Origin: Nocardia bovistercoris
GTDB taxonomy: Bacteria; Actinomycetota; Actinomycetes; Mycobacteriales; Mycobacteriaceae
Reading direction: 5' to 3'
Length of the DNA stretch: 64,000 nt
Assembly: GCF_015674855.1 (NCBI RefSeq)
Contig: NZ_JADMLG010000001.1
Span: 673,995 to 737,994, forward strand
In this document: one piece after another, positions 40,968-49,556 of the stretch
Layout: each line of letters begins with the position of its first letter
Numbering within the stretch: the stretch's first letter is position 1
The notes under the pieces: model-generated
What the model saw: only the letters and a program-made list of their open reading frames with translations
The model's database searches: none
What the model was told of the DNA's origin: nothing
Made by a program: the position numbers and the translations under genes

Positions 40968-41351
40968 TCAGCCGAGGTTGATGACGCCGAAGTTGTCGCC
41001 GCGGAGGTTGACCTGTCTCGCGTGGTCGAACGCGTAGGCGACGAATGCCTCGACTTCGCCGTCGGCGCACGCGGAACTCACCAACCGCCGCACCTCATCG
41101 GCGAACTCGGGATCCGCCTCGGCGGCCGCGCTGATCCGTTCGGCGGTGTTCGCGCGATCCTCCCATTTCGCCGGAGCTCCGGAAACCGCTTCCACCGCCC
41201 CGGTTTCGGCCACCCTCCCGAGTTTTTCGACGACGAGTGCGCGCAGACGGGCGATCGCGCGCCGACTGTCCGCCGCCGCTGTCGCGATTTCCTCACCGAA
41301 CTTCGACGCCAACAATGCCGCCGCCGCGATTCCCAGCGAAACCGGATCCAC
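40968..41351 (-). CDS. Effector-associated-domain-like protein with Gly/Asn C-terminal motif
   Basis: This 127-aa protein starts at GTG 41351 (GTGGATCCGGT, the same first codons as the gene at 1696). It starts MDPVSLGIAAAALLASKFG, is helical for ~110 residues (RAIARLRALVVEKLG, TAERISAAAEADPEFADEVR), and ends VNLRGDNFGVINLG. This short Gly/Asn/hydrophobic tail is reminiscent of amyloid-like or RHIM-like signalling motifs found at the ends of bacterial immune adaptors; this is a resemblance only. It lies 270 nt upstream of the EAD/STAND genes on the same strand and probably belongs to the same module. Confidence 0.72.
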   Translation of the reverse strand: MDPVSLGIAAAALLASKFGEEIATAAADSRRAIARLRALVVEKLGRVAETGAVEAVSGAPAKWEDRANTAERISAAAEADPEFADEVRRLVSSACADGEVEAFVAYAFDHARQVNLRGDNFGVINLG

Positions 41352-41736
41352 CCTGCCTACCTTCGGACGCTCTAGCACGACCGGAAACCCGACCGTTCGG
41401 ACCACGCTACATTCGGATATGACACGGACACAACAGAATCCGGTCCCGTAATCGAACATCTGGGATGAATCGACCATTCGGTCCGATACGGCGCGAACCA
41501 CGGAGCGAGACAAAGGCGATTCGACTTTCATGCCGAAACTCTCAACCCGGCAAGAAAAACGACTCCCGCCTCCGGAGACAGCACCACATACTTCGCATTC
41601 GATTCGCCGCTCGGCGAAATTATCTAAAATGCAAGCGATCCGGACATCGGTGTTCAGTTCGATTACTCGGACCGCCTCGGTTCTTGCCCATCGCGGCGGA
41701 CTCCGCCGCGAGCGCAGGGCCGGACAAGCCTCCCGA
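41352..41736. other. Gene-free stretch
   Basis: About 385 bp of lower-GC sequence between the EAD-like gene and the DUF1254 remnant. Open frames here have no ribosome site, poor codon bias and no recognisable motif. It may be decayed coding DNA. Confidence 0.45.
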
Positions 41737-41926
41737 TCACGCGCGGCGGATCAGCGGCGGCGCCCAGCGACCGTGCAGCACCTCGGCGCGCGGGGCATAG
41801 ATGCGCATGGTGACCCCGAGTCGGTCCACATGTCGTAGATCGGGAGCAGGTAGTAGCGGCCTACGCCTCGACGCCGATGTCGTGCGCCTGCTCGGTCGAG
41901 ATCTTGGCGGTGCGCGAAGTCGGCAT
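41737..41926 (-). pseudogene. DUF1254/DUF1214 protein remnant
   Basis: On the complement, an excellent site (AGGAGGAAAT) precedes ATG 41926 and MPTSRTAKISTEQAHDIGVEA, then a stop. One base out of frame the sequence continues YYLLPIYDMW, as in the DUF1254 motif (EAYxYxxPL..M). It soon reaches TMRIYAPRAEVLHGRWAPPL, then IRRA and a stop, which is the typical C-terminus of the attached DUF1214 domain. The ~350 residues that should lie between are gone. So a frameshift plus large internal deletion has left only the two ends. Such proteins are envelope-associated or secreted in actinomycetes. Confidence 0.75.
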
Positions 41927-42014
41927 ATTTCCTCCTGGGTCGGTGACGGCCGCGCACCGACTCTGCGCGGCGGCGGCTCGACCGGTCATCACCCCCCGCC
42001 GGGTGAGCTCCGAT

Positions 42015-42051
42015 CGTCGGCTTCTCACCCGAAACGGATGAGAAGCCGACG
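42015..42051. repeat. 13-bp perfect inverted repeat
   Basis: CGTCGGCTTCTCA (42015-42027) and TGAGAAGCCGACG (42039-42051) are separated by 11 nt. It lies between the DUF1254 remnant start and the alkylsulfatase start, 94 nt before the latter. It could be an operator, a leader hairpin, or a terminator left from deleted DNA. Confidence 0.6.
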
Positions 42052-42145
42052 GGTCGCAATGGTTAGCGTTGCGGCGACCGCCCCGGTCGGCTCGGGCGAG
42101 CGGTCGAGTGCGGACCGATTCCGATCTCCGAGTGTGAGGTGGACG

Positions 42146-43969
42146 ATGAGCACGGGACTGGATTTCGAGGACACCACCGATTTCGACGACGCGGCACGCG
42201 GATTCGTGGCCGAACTCGATCCGCCCGTGGTGACCACCGAGGACGGGCGCGCGGTGTGGGACGCTCGCGCGTACGCGTTCCTCGACGGCGACTGCCCGCC
42301 CAGCGCGCACCCGAGTCTGTGGCGGCAGGGGCAGCTCTGCAACAAGCAGGGGTTGTTCGAGGTCACCGACGGCATCTACCAGGTGCGCAATCTCGACATC
42401 TCGAATATGACCATCGTCGAGGGCGACACCGGCGTGATCGTGATCGACCCGCTGATCTCGGTGGAGACCGCCGCGGCGGGACTGGCGCTGTATCGCGCGC
42501 ATCGCGGCGATCGCCCGGTCACCGGCGTGATCTACACCCATTCGCACGGCGACCACTTCGGCGGCGTGCGCGGCGTGCTGCCCGAGGGCCATCCGGTGGT
42601 GCCGATCGTCGCGCCCTCGGGATTTCTCGAACACGCGGTCAGCGAGAACGTGTACGCGGGGAACGCGATGATGCGGCGCGCGATGTTCATGTACGGCACC
42701 GGACTGGAGAAGTCGCCCGAAGGCCAGATCGGCTGCGGACTCGGCATGACCACCTCCACCGGCACGATCAGCCTCATCCCGCCGACCGTCGACATCACCC
42801 ACACCGGGCAGGTCGAGCACATCGACGGCGTGCGCATCGTGTTCCAGCTCACGCCGGGCACCGAGGCGCCCGCCGAGATGAACTTCCTGTTCCCGGACCG
42901 GCGAGCGCTGTGCATGGCCGAGAACGCCACCCACAACATGCACAATGTGCTGACCCTGCGCGGCGCGCTGGTGCGCGACAGCCGGATCTGGGCGCGCTAC
43001 CTGGACGAGGCCATCGCCATGTTCGCCGACGAGGCCGATGTCGCCTTCGCCTCCCACCACTGGCCGACCTGGGGCGCCGACAACTGGACGGCGCTGCTGG
43101 CCGGACAGCGCGACATGTACGCCTACCTGCACGATCAGACCCTGCGGTTGCTCAATCGCGGACTCACCGGCCCCGAGATCGCCGAACAGCTCGAACTGCC
43201 GCCGAGCCTGGACCGCCTGTGGGCCAACCGCGGCTACTACGGTTCGCTCAACCACAATGTGAAGGCCGTCTACCAGCGCTACATGGGCTGGTTCGACGGG
43301 AATCCGGCGCATCTGTGGGAGCATCCGCCGGTCGAGACCGCGCGCCGCTATGTCGCCGACTACGGCGGTGTCGACGCGCTCGTGGCGAAGGCGCGCGAGT
43401 ACGCCGAGAGCGGCGACCCGCGTTTCGCCGCGACCCTGCTCAACCACGCCGTTTTCGCCGAGCCGGGACACGACGGGGCGAAACGATCGCTGGCGGAGAT
43501 CTACGAGCGGCTCGGGCAGGGGTCCGAGAACGGTACCTGGCGCAATTTCTACCTGGTCGGCGCGCGCGAACTGCGCGGCGGCGTCACGCCCGCCGACCTC
43601 GACACCTCGAATCCGGAGATGATGTCGGCGCTGAGCGTGGAGATGCTCATCGACGCGCTCGCGGTGCGCGTCGACGGCCCGAGGGCCGCCGGTCTCGGAT
43701 TCACCATCGACCTACACCTCAGCGACGACAAGCAGTACACCCGGCTGCGGCTGTCCAACGGCGCGCTCACCCACCGCACCGAGACGCCGCGAACCCCGTT
43801 GCGGGACAAGGCCGATCTGACCCTCACCCTCACCAGGCCGGAACTGTTGCGACTGCTGTCGGGCGGTGGCCTCGACGGCATCGACATCGACGGTGACGCG
43901 ACCTTGCTCGCCACCCTGACGGGCCTGCTGGAAACGCCGGACCCCGCTTTCCCCATCGTCACGCCCTGA
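42146..43969 (+). CDS. Alkylsulfatase (SdsA/BDS1-type metallo-beta-lactamase fold)
   Basis: This 607-aa protein starts at ATG 42146. The dinuclear-zinc site THSHGDHFGG (His132, His134, Asp136, His137) opens the MBL domain; ENATHNMHNVLTLRG and ASHHWPTWG are further hallmarks of type III linear alkylsulfatases. A helical dimerisation region follows (YYGSLNHNVKAVYQRYMGWFDGNP in part). The C-terminal SCP-2-like lipid-binding domain (from ~480) ends FPIVTP. There is no signal peptide. It hydrolyses long-chain alkyl sulfate esters such as detergents to alcohol and sulfate, supplying sulfur and carbon. A TauD/AtsK-like dioxygenase is encoded at 47778. Confidence 0.93.
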   Translation: MSTGLDFEDTTDFDDAARGFVAELDPPVVTTEDGRAVWDARAYAFLDGDCPPSAHPSLWRQGQLCNKQGLFEVTDGIYQVRNLDISNMTIVEGDTGVIVIDPLISVETAAAGLALYRAHRGDRPVTGVIYTHSHGDHFGGVRGVLPEGHPVVPIVAPSGFLEHAVSENVYAGNAMMRRAMFMYGTGLEKSPEGQIGCGLGMTTSTGTISLIPPTVDITHTGQVEHIDGVRIVFQLTPGTEAPAEMNFLFPDRRALCMAENATHNMHNVLTLRGALVRDSRIWARYLDEAIAMFADEADVAFASHHWPTWGADNWTALLAGQRDMYAYLHDQTLRLLNRGLTGPEIAEQLELPPSLDRLWANRGYYGSLNHNVKAVYQRYMGWFDGNPAHLWEHPPVETARRYVADYGGVDALVAKAREYAESGDPRFAATLLNHAVFAEPGHDGAKRSLAEIYERLGQGSENGTWRNFYLVGARELRGGVTPADLDTSNPEMMSALSVEMLIDALAVRVDGPRAAGLGFTIDLHLSDDKQYTRLRLSNGALTHRTETPRTPLRDKADLTLTLTRPELLRLLSGGGLDGIDIDGDATLLATLTGLLETPDPAFPIVTP

Positions 43970-43996
43970 GGCGCCGGGCCGTGACGGCCGGAGACC

Positions 43997-44034
43997 GCGA
44001 CGGTGCGCCACTTCCCCGGCGCACCGTCGCTTTT
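43997..44034. terminator. Intrinsic terminator between convergent genes
   Basis: A 13-bp perfect stem (GCGACGGTGCGCC, 43997-44009; complement 44018-44030) with an 8-nt loop is followed by TTTT at 44031-44034. It ends the alkylsulfatase transcript and may also act on the opposing transporter operon, whose last stop is at 44060. Confidence 0.85.
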
Positions 44035-44059
44035 CCGTCACAGGGGACGCGAACTCGGT

Positions 44060-45025
44060 TCACGCGATCAGGTTCTCGCTCTTCAGCCAGTCGTAGGCGA
44101 CGTCGGCGGGATCCTCGCCGTCGATGTCGACGCGGCCGTTGAGTTCCTGCATGAGATCGTCGGTCAAGCGCTCGGAGATGGTCCCGATCAGCGCGCGCAG
44201 TTGCGGATACTGCTCGATGATCTCCCCGCGCACCACCGCGGTGCCGCTGTAGGGCAGGAAGAATTTCCGATCATCGTCGAGCACAACCAGATTCAGGTTC
44301 TTCACCCGGCCGTCGGTGGTGTAGATCATGCCGAAGTTACACGGCGATCCCTTGGCGGTGGCGGTGTAGACGACGCCGGCGTCCATGCGGGTGACATTCC
44401 CCGCGGGCACACCGTTCGGATCGTTGTAGGGGATGCCGTAGGTGCGCAGCATCGGGATGAAACCGTCGGAGCGGCTGAAGAATTCGTCGTCGACGCAGAA
44501 GGTCCGGTCGGCGACGGGCAGCGCCGCGACCTCCGAGAGCGATTTCACCTTCAGGCGTTCGGCGGTCGGAGTGGACGCGCCGAAGGCGTAGGTGTCGTTG
44601 AAGTTGGCGGGCGCGAGCCATTCCAGGTCGTGGTCGCGCTTCTCGACATCGTGCACACGCTGCCACAGTTCGCGCGGGTCGGAGATGGTCTCGGTCTCGT
44701 TGTGGTAGTTCACCCAGCCGGTGCCCGTGTACTCCCACAGCACGTCGGCGTCGCCGTTGAGCTGGGCCTGGCGCGAGGACGCCGAACCGGGCGCGCCGGT
44801 CAGATCGGTGATGTTCGCGCCCGCGGCGGCCAGATAGGTGGCGGTGATCTTGCCGAGCAGCACGCCCTCGGTGAAACTCTTCGACGTCACCACCAGTTTC
44901 GCGCCGTCGAGCGGGCGCGCGCCGTCCGGCAGCGTCGCGTCGTGGAAGGTTCCCGACGAACTGACCAGACCGCAGCCCGCGAGCACGACGGCGAGCAGCG
45001 GGAGCAGACGGGCGAGTCGGTTCAT
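44060..45025 (-). CDS. Glycine-betaine/choline-type ABC binding lipoprotein
   Basis: This 321-aa protein starts at ATG 45025 with a lipobox LAGC (Cys18). The mature part is an OpuAC/ProX-like type II binding protein (KLVVTSKSFTEGVLLGKI, GSASSRQAQLNGDADVLWEY, YTTDGRVKNLNLVVLDDD). It captures quaternary ammonium compounds outside the membrane. Its start overlaps the permease stop by 4 nt. It is the last gene of a four-gene operon (permease, ATPase, permease, binding protein) on the complement. Osmoprotectant uptake is the usual role; carnitine or choline are alternatives. Confidence 0.92.
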   Translation of the reverse strand: MNRLARLLPLLAVVLAGCGLVSSSGTFHDATLPDGARPLDGAKLVVTSKSFTEGVLLGKITATYLAAAGANITDLTGAPGSASSRQAQLNGDADVLWEYTGTGWVNYHNETETISDPRELWQRVHDVEKRDHDLEWLAPANFNDTYAFGASTPTAERLKVKSLSEVAALPVADRTFCVDDEFFSRSDGFIPMLRTYGIPYNDPNGVPAGNVTRMDAGVVYTATAKGSPCNFGMIYTTDGRVKNLNLVVLDDDRKFFLPYSGTAVVRGEIIEQYPQLRALIGTISERLTDDLMQELNGRVDIDGEDPADVAYDWLKSENLIA

Positions 45026-45759
45026 GACACACCTCGCGGGGTAGCGGCGAGTTCGACGAGTCTGCCGAGCCAGTCGATGGTGAGCGCGAGCAATCCGACC
45101 AGGATCGCGCCCGACACCAGCAGTTTGGGCAGGAACAGGGTGACGCCGGTGGTGATCAGCGTGCCGAGGCTGGTCGCGCCGATGAAGGTGCTGAGCGTGG
45201 CGGTGCCGACCAGGATGACCAGTGCGGTGCGCACGCCGTTGAGGATCACCGGCACCGCGAGCGGCAACTCGACCTGCACCAGCGTGCGGCGCGCCGAATA
45301 GCCGATGCCGCGCGACGCCTCGATGGTGCGCTGGTCGACCTGCCGCAATCCGATGATCGTGTTCTGCAGGATGGGCAGGATCGCGTACACCACCAGACCG
45401 ACCACGGCCGTGCGGAATCCGGTGCCGAGCCAGAAGGTGAACAGCACCAGCAGGCCGACCGCGGGGGCGGCCTGACCGATATTGGCGATATTGACCGCGA
45501 ACGGTTCGAGTCGCCGCAACGCGGGCCGGGTCAACGCGATGCCGAGCGGGATCGCGACCGCGACCACGATCAGCGTGGCCACCACCGTCAACCGGACGTG
45601 CTCGAAGATCGTGGTGCGCAGGTTGTCCCAGCCGAGGGACGCCTGCTCGGTGGGTGTGAACGTCTGCGACCGGTACCAGAGCAGATAGCCGATGCCGATG
45701 ACCAGGATGATGATCGGCTCGAACCACACGTCGAGCGGGACGCGGCGCAGCCGGTTCAT
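45022..45759 (-). CDS. Glycine-betaine/choline-type ABC permease
   Basis: This 245-aa protein has an extra N-terminal span (PLDVWFEPIIILVIGIGYLL in part) and a short extracytoplasmic stretch before the transporter core, then the EAA-loop-like sequence IEASRGIGYSARRTLVQVELP. About six spans are predicted. It pairs with the permease at 47033. Both ends overlap neighbouring genes by 4 nt (ATGA), so the whole operon is translationally coupled. Confidence 0.92.
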   Translation of the reverse strand: MNRLRRVPLDVWFEPIIILVIGIGYLLWYRSQTFTPTEQASLGWDNLRTTIFEHVRLTVVATLIVVAVAIPLGIALTRPALRRLEPFAVNIANIGQAAPAVGLLVLFTFWLGTGFRTAVVGLVVYAILPILQNTIIGLRQVDQRTIEASRGIGYSARRTLVQVELPLAVPVILNGVRTALVILVGTATLSTFIGATSLGTLITTGVTLFLPKLLVSGAILVGLLALTIDWLGRLVELAATPRGVS

Positions 45760-47036
45760 GACGGCCCGGCCGATCCGGCCCCCTCGTCCGCGGCCACCAC
45801 CGGGGTCGGCGCGGAAACGGCGCCGTCCACGTAGCTGGTGTAGGAGTCCTCGGCTTCCGGTTGGCCTTCGGCGAGTTTGGTGCGGATCACCTCGGTCACC
45901 GAGCCGATCCCGAGCGATCCGACCACAGCGCCGCGCCCGTCGGTCACCAGCGCGGCGCCCTGACTGGTGGCGAGCATGGCGTCGAGGGCGTCGTTGAGGG
46001 TCGAGGAACGCGCGACCACGGGCAGGCGCCGATCGAGGAAGTCGGAGACCTCCGATTTGCTCGCCAGCTCCGCCAGCGTCGGCCACGAACGCGGGCGGCC
46101 CTCGCCGTCCACGACCACGACCCAGGTCTGGTTCGCCGCCTTCGCGCGCTGGATCACCGCGGCCGACGACTCCCCGACGCGCGCGGTGATCACCTCGTCC
46201 ACCTCGACATCGCGCACCCGCGACACCGTCAGATACGCCAGTTTCGCGCCGGAGCCCACGAATTCCTCCACGAACGGCGTCGCCGGGGCGGTGAGGATCT
46301 CCTCGGGGCGCGCGTACTGCTCGACGTGGCCGCCCTCGGACAGGATGAGCACCTTGTCGCCGAGTTTGGTGGCCTCCTCGAAATCGTGGGTGACGATCAC
46401 GATGGTCTTGCCGAGTTCGTGCTGGATCGCGATCAGGCTGTCCTGCAAGCGGACTCGCGTGATCGGGTCGACCGCGCCGAACGGCTCGTCCATGAGCAGC
46501 ACCGGCGGGTCGGCGGCGAGTGCGCGTGCCACACCGACACGCTGCTGCTGGCCGCCGGACATGTCCTTGGGGAGTCGGTCGGCGAAGGTGGCGGGATCGA
46601 GACCGACCAGGTCGAGCAGGTATTCGGTGCGCTCGGCGATCCGCTTCTTGTCCCAGCCCAGCACCCTGGGGATGGCGCCGACGTTCTTGGCGACCGTCCA
46701 GTGCGGGAACAGGCCGCCGGACTGGATGACATAGCCGATGGACTGGCGCAGCTTGTCGGGGTCCTCGCGGGTGACATCGCGGTCGCCGATGAAAATGCGG
46801 CCCTCGGTCGGCTCGATCAACCGATTGATCATCTTGAGCGTCGTGGTCTTGCCGCAGCCCGACGGACCGACGAAGGCGACGATCTCGCCCGCTTCGATCT
46901 CCAGATCCAGGCGCGCGACCGCGGGCCGGTCCTGGCCCTTGTAGCGTTTGACCACCGAATCGAGCCGGATCGACGCGCCGGTCACCGTCCGATCCGGGGC
47001 CGGTGCGGCGGGCGCGCCGCTCACCTCGTCGGTCAT
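45756..47036 (-). CDS. Glycine-betaine/choline-type ABC ATPase with CBS domains
   Basis: This 426-aa protein has an ABC domain with Walker A GPSGCGKTTTLKMINRL, signature MSGGQQQRVGVARALA, Walker B VLLMDEPFGAVD and the switch His in VTHDFEEA. The C-terminal ~170 residues are tandem CBS-type modules (VVARSSTLNDALDAMLATSQ, VGSLGIGSV), which in OpuA sense ionic strength and gate transport. A short Ala/Pro-rich N-terminal extension is present. It acts at the cytoplasmic membrane face with the two permeases. Confidence 0.93.
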   Translation of the reverse strand: MTDEVSGAPAAPAPDRTVTGASIRLDSVVKRYKGQDRPAVARLDLEIEAGEIVAFVGPSGCGKTTTLKMINRLIEPTEGRIFIGDRDVTREDPDKLRQSIGYVIQSGGLFPHWTVAKNVGAIPRVLGWDKKRIAERTEYLLDLVGLDPATFADRLPKDMSGGQQQRVGVARALAADPPVLLMDEPFGAVDPITRVRLQDSLIAIQHELGKTIVIVTHDFEEATKLGDKVLILSEGGHVEQYARPEEILTAPATPFVEEFVGSGAKLAYLTVSRVRDVEVDEVITARVGESSAAVIQRAKAANQTWVVVVDGEGRPRSWPTLAELASKSEVSDFLDRRLPVVARSSTLNDALDAMLATSQGAALVTDGRGAVVGSLGIGSVTEVIRTKLAEGQPEAEDSYTSYVDGAVSAPTPVVAADEGAGSAGPS

Positions 47037-47677
47037 GACAGTCCCTTCGCGATCGTGAATCGGCCGAGCAGTACGAGCAGCGCGTCGAACACCAACGCGA
47101 TGGCGACGATGAGAATGGTGCCGGTCAGGGCCATCTCCAGGGCGTTCGCGCCGCCGAGGCGGGACAGGCCGTTGAAGATCAGCGAGCCGAGACCGGGACC
47201 GAGCACGTAGGCGACGATGGCGGCGACACCGACGATCATCTGCGTGGAAACCCTGATGCCGGTGAGGATCACCGGCCACGCGATCGGGAGTTCCACCGTC
47301 ACCAGGATGCGCCAGCGCGAGAAGCCGATGCCGCGTGCCGATTCGACCACCGAATCCGGGACCGAGCGCAGGCCGACGATCGCGTTGCCGATCACCGGCA
47401 GCGCCGCGAAGAACGCCAGCATGACGAACGAAGGCACCACGCCGAGGCCGAACGGCACCAGCAGCAGCGCGAGCAGGGCGAGCGACGGAATCGTCAACGC
47501 GACCCGGCTCGAGGTCAGCGTCAGCGAGGACAGCAGCGGCAGTCGGTAGACCGCAACGGCGACGACCACCGCCACCAGCGTGCCGACCAGGACGGTCTGG
47601 AATGCGAGGGAGGCGTGCTGGTAGGTGAGGAAGGCCAGCACCTCACCCCGTCCACTGATGTAGTTCCACAGATTCAT
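47033..47677 (-). CDS. Glycine-betaine/choline-type ABC permease, first gene of operon
   Basis: This 214-aa protein has about six membrane spans and the EAA-like loop VVESARGIGFSRWRILVTVELP, in part. MNLWNYISGRGEVLAFLTYQ, in part, is typical of OpuCB/ProW-like subunits. ATG 47677 begins the operon; the promoter must lie in the 100-bp gap before the dioxygenase gene, or the dioxygenase and transporter share one transcript from 48761. Confidence 0.92.
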   Translation of the reverse strand: MNLWNYISGRGEVLAFLTYQHASLAFQTVLVGTLVAVVVAVAVYRLPLLSSLTLTSSRVALTIPSLALLALLLVPFGLGVVPSFVMLAFFAALPVIGNAIVGLRSVPDSVVESARGIGFSRWRILVTVELPIAWPVILTGIRVSTQMIVGVAAIVAYVLGPGLGSLIFNGLSRLGGANALEMALTGTILIVAIALVFDALLVLLGRFTIAKGLS

Positions 47678-47777
47678 GGGACTCCCGTGTCATCCGCGAT
47701 GGTCGGTACTGTGTGGGTCGCCGTCGGCCGCCAAAGGTAGTCGATGCGGGCCGATCGGGGCGAGGGCGCGCCCCGGA

Positions 47778-48761
47778 TCAGGCGGCGCGCGTCAACGCCT
47801 CGACGCTCGAATAGTGTTCGGCGTCGCCGGCGATCACCGTGCTCGGCCTGCCGTCGACACCCACCGGGACCTCGCCCGCGAGGGTGATGCGGGTCAGCTT
47901 GCGGTACTCGGCGCCGTCGTAGTCGTCCACCGCGTAGTGCTGGGTGGCGCGGTTGTCCCAGATCGCGACATCGCCGAGCGACCAGTCCCAGCGGGTGGTG
48001 TGCTCGAGGCGGGTGACGCGGTCCTGGAACAGCCGGAACAACGCCTGCGATTCCGCGCCGGTCAACCCGACGATGTTCTGGACGAAGTTGCCGAGCAGCA
48101 GCGCGCGCTCCCCCGTCTCGGGATGCACCTCGACCACAGGGTGTTCGGTCTCGAAATAGGTGGACTCGAACTCGCGGCGGTACGCCTTGACGTTCTCGTC
48201 CGGGTCGTCGGCGGCGGTGGCGGCGTAGTCGTACAGGTTGGTGTGCCGGGCGCGCAGTCCTTCTGCCAGCCTCTTCAGCGATTCGGGCAGCGACGCGTAG
48301 GCGGCGACGGTGGAGGCCCACGTGGTCGAACCGCCGTAGCTCGGCAGCGCGACCGCACGCAGGATCGACGCCTTCGGCACCCGGTCGACGAAGGTCACGT
48401 CGGTGTGCCAGCTGTTGGAACGGCCGTGACGGGAGTCGATGGCCAGACTCTTCAGCCCGGCCGAGGTGACGGTCGGATGCGGGGTGGTCGGATCGCCGAG
48501 CAGTCGCGCGAACTCGTACTGCCCGTCCTCGCCCAGGTGGTGTTGATCGCGGAAGAAGATCACCTTGTGCTCGTGCAGCGCCGCGCGGACCGCCGCGACG
48601 GTGGCAGCGTCGAGGTCGCCGCCGAGGCGGACACCGTCGATCCGCGCGCCGATATGAGCGCCGAGTCTGGTGACCCGCGGGGTGGTCTCGCCGCCCGCCG
48701 CGCTCCCGACGGCCGGTGTATCGATGGCCTTGTCGTCGAAGGCTGTGGCATCCAGAGGCAT
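47778..48761 (-). CDS. TauD/TfdA-family Fe(II)/2-oxoglutarate dioxygenase (AtsK-like)
   Basis: This 327-aa protein starts at ATG 48761 ([10 protein letters not shown]) after AAAGG. The iron facial triad is H119-x-D121 (NSWHTDVTF) with the distal His in [10 protein letters not shown]; the 2-oxoglutarate Arg follows in YRKLTRITL. It oxidises the carbon next to sulfate or sulfonate, releasing sulfite or sulfate. Its neighbourhood with an alkylsulfatase suggests alkyl-sulfate or taurine-type sulfur scavenging. It lies upstream of the betaine transporter on the same strand, 100 nt away. Confidence 0.92.
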   Translation of the reverse strand: MPLDATAFDDKAIDTPAVGSAAGGETTPRVTRLGAHIGARIDGVRLGGDLDAATVAAVRAALHEHKVIFFRDQHHLGEDGQYEFARLLGDPTTPHPTVTSAGLKSLAIDSRHGRSNSWHTDVTFVDRVPKASILRAVALPSYGGSTTWASTVAAYASLPESLKRLAEGLRARHTNLYDYAATAADDPDENVKAYRREFESTYFETEHPVVEVHPETGERALLLGNFVQNIVGLTGAESQALFRLFQDRVTRLEHTTRWDWSLGDVAIWDNRATQHYAVDDYDGAEYRKLTRITLAGEVPVGVDGRPSTVIAGDAEHYSSVEALTRAA

Positions 48762-49294
48762 GGGCGGGCCTTTCGCGCGAACCGGACGGAACGGACCGAC
48801 GAAACCATTCGGCACCCGGTTCGACCAGTATTTCCGTCAGCACGATCCGAACGCTCCGTCCGCGGTCACCTCCTCCGACCCGACCGGCGGGCAGCGCGAG
48901 GCGAATGCGAGGGCTCGGGTCGGCGCGAACTCCTGCGGTGTAACGGCTGCGCCGCGCGTACGGACATAAGTTGCGAATGGACGCTCGGCCTGCGGCGCCG
49001 GAGCCGGTAGATGGATGCCGAATCCCCGCCGGAACCGCCACAAGTTAGTTGAAATTCGCATAACTGTGACGCGGTTCCAGCGGGCGCGGAACCGGCGGGC
49101 CCGACACTTGAAACCGCAGTTCGCAAACGCTTTCCAGGGTTATCGGCGCGAATCGTTCCGTGCCGCGCTCTGGTGCGGTACGTTAAGTTGGATTCACACC
49201 AACAGAACTGTCGCCCAGCGCGACCGCCGTTATTCGGCGGTGATGGTCGCTCGGAGGTTCGCACCGGGTCGGCAGTCCGAGGAACGGCAATCCC
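48762..49294. other. Gene-free gap upstream of the dioxygenase
   Basis: This 533-bp gap must contain the promoter of the dioxygenase and perhaps of the small zinc-ribbon gene. Frames on both strands lack ribosome sites and motifs. A short hairpin (ACCGCCG-TTATT-CGGCGGT, 49223-49241) lies 54 nt before the zinc-ribbon start. AT-rich patches occur around 49040-49075 and 49180-49200. Confidence 0.45.
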
Positions 49295-49543
49295 CTGAGT
49301 ACCAACGGAACCCGACGCGCGCCGATCGGTACGCGCGCGCACGAGATCGTCAACTATTTCGGCAAGTGCCCCCGGTGCGGCTATCCCGCGCTCGCCTCGG
49401 CCTATGTCACCACCTTCAGCGACGGCAGCACCGAGGCGGCGGTGATCGCGGCGTGCGAATCACCGTGCGGTTGGCGGGGTCCCGCCGCGCCGACCACCAT
49501 GACCGGTGAGCCGCCCGTCTTCCGGGAACACCGCAGGACATAG
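49295..49543 (+). CDS. Small zinc-ribbon-like protein with non-ATG start
   Basis: This 82-aa protein, read from CTG 49295 (LSTNGTRRAPIGTRAHEIVN), has GAGGAAC about 11 nt upstream. No ATG, GTG or TTG occurs between the preceding in-frame stop and this point. The sequence YFGKCPRCGYPALASAYV and later AACESPCGW give a CxxC...C...C set that could bind one zinc. Codon bias is strongly coding. It ends 14 nt before the opposing PucR-type gene. The function is unknown; the start codon is inferred. Confidence 0.6.
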   Translation: MSTNGTRRAPIGTRAHEIVNYFGKCPRCGYPALASAYVTTFSDGSTEAAVIAACESPCGWRGPAAPTTMTGEPPVFREHRRT

Positions 49544-49556
49544 CCCCGCGCCCGGT

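Noticed and set aside
41465..41838. Two overlapping + strand frames of about 100 codons
   Set aside because: Low coding bias, no ribosome site, and overlap with the DUF1254 remnant on the other strand.
48866..49342. Complement frame of 158 codons upstream of the dioxygenase
   Set aside because: Arg/Ser-rich, no motif, and overlapped by the better-supported zinc-ribbon gene start.
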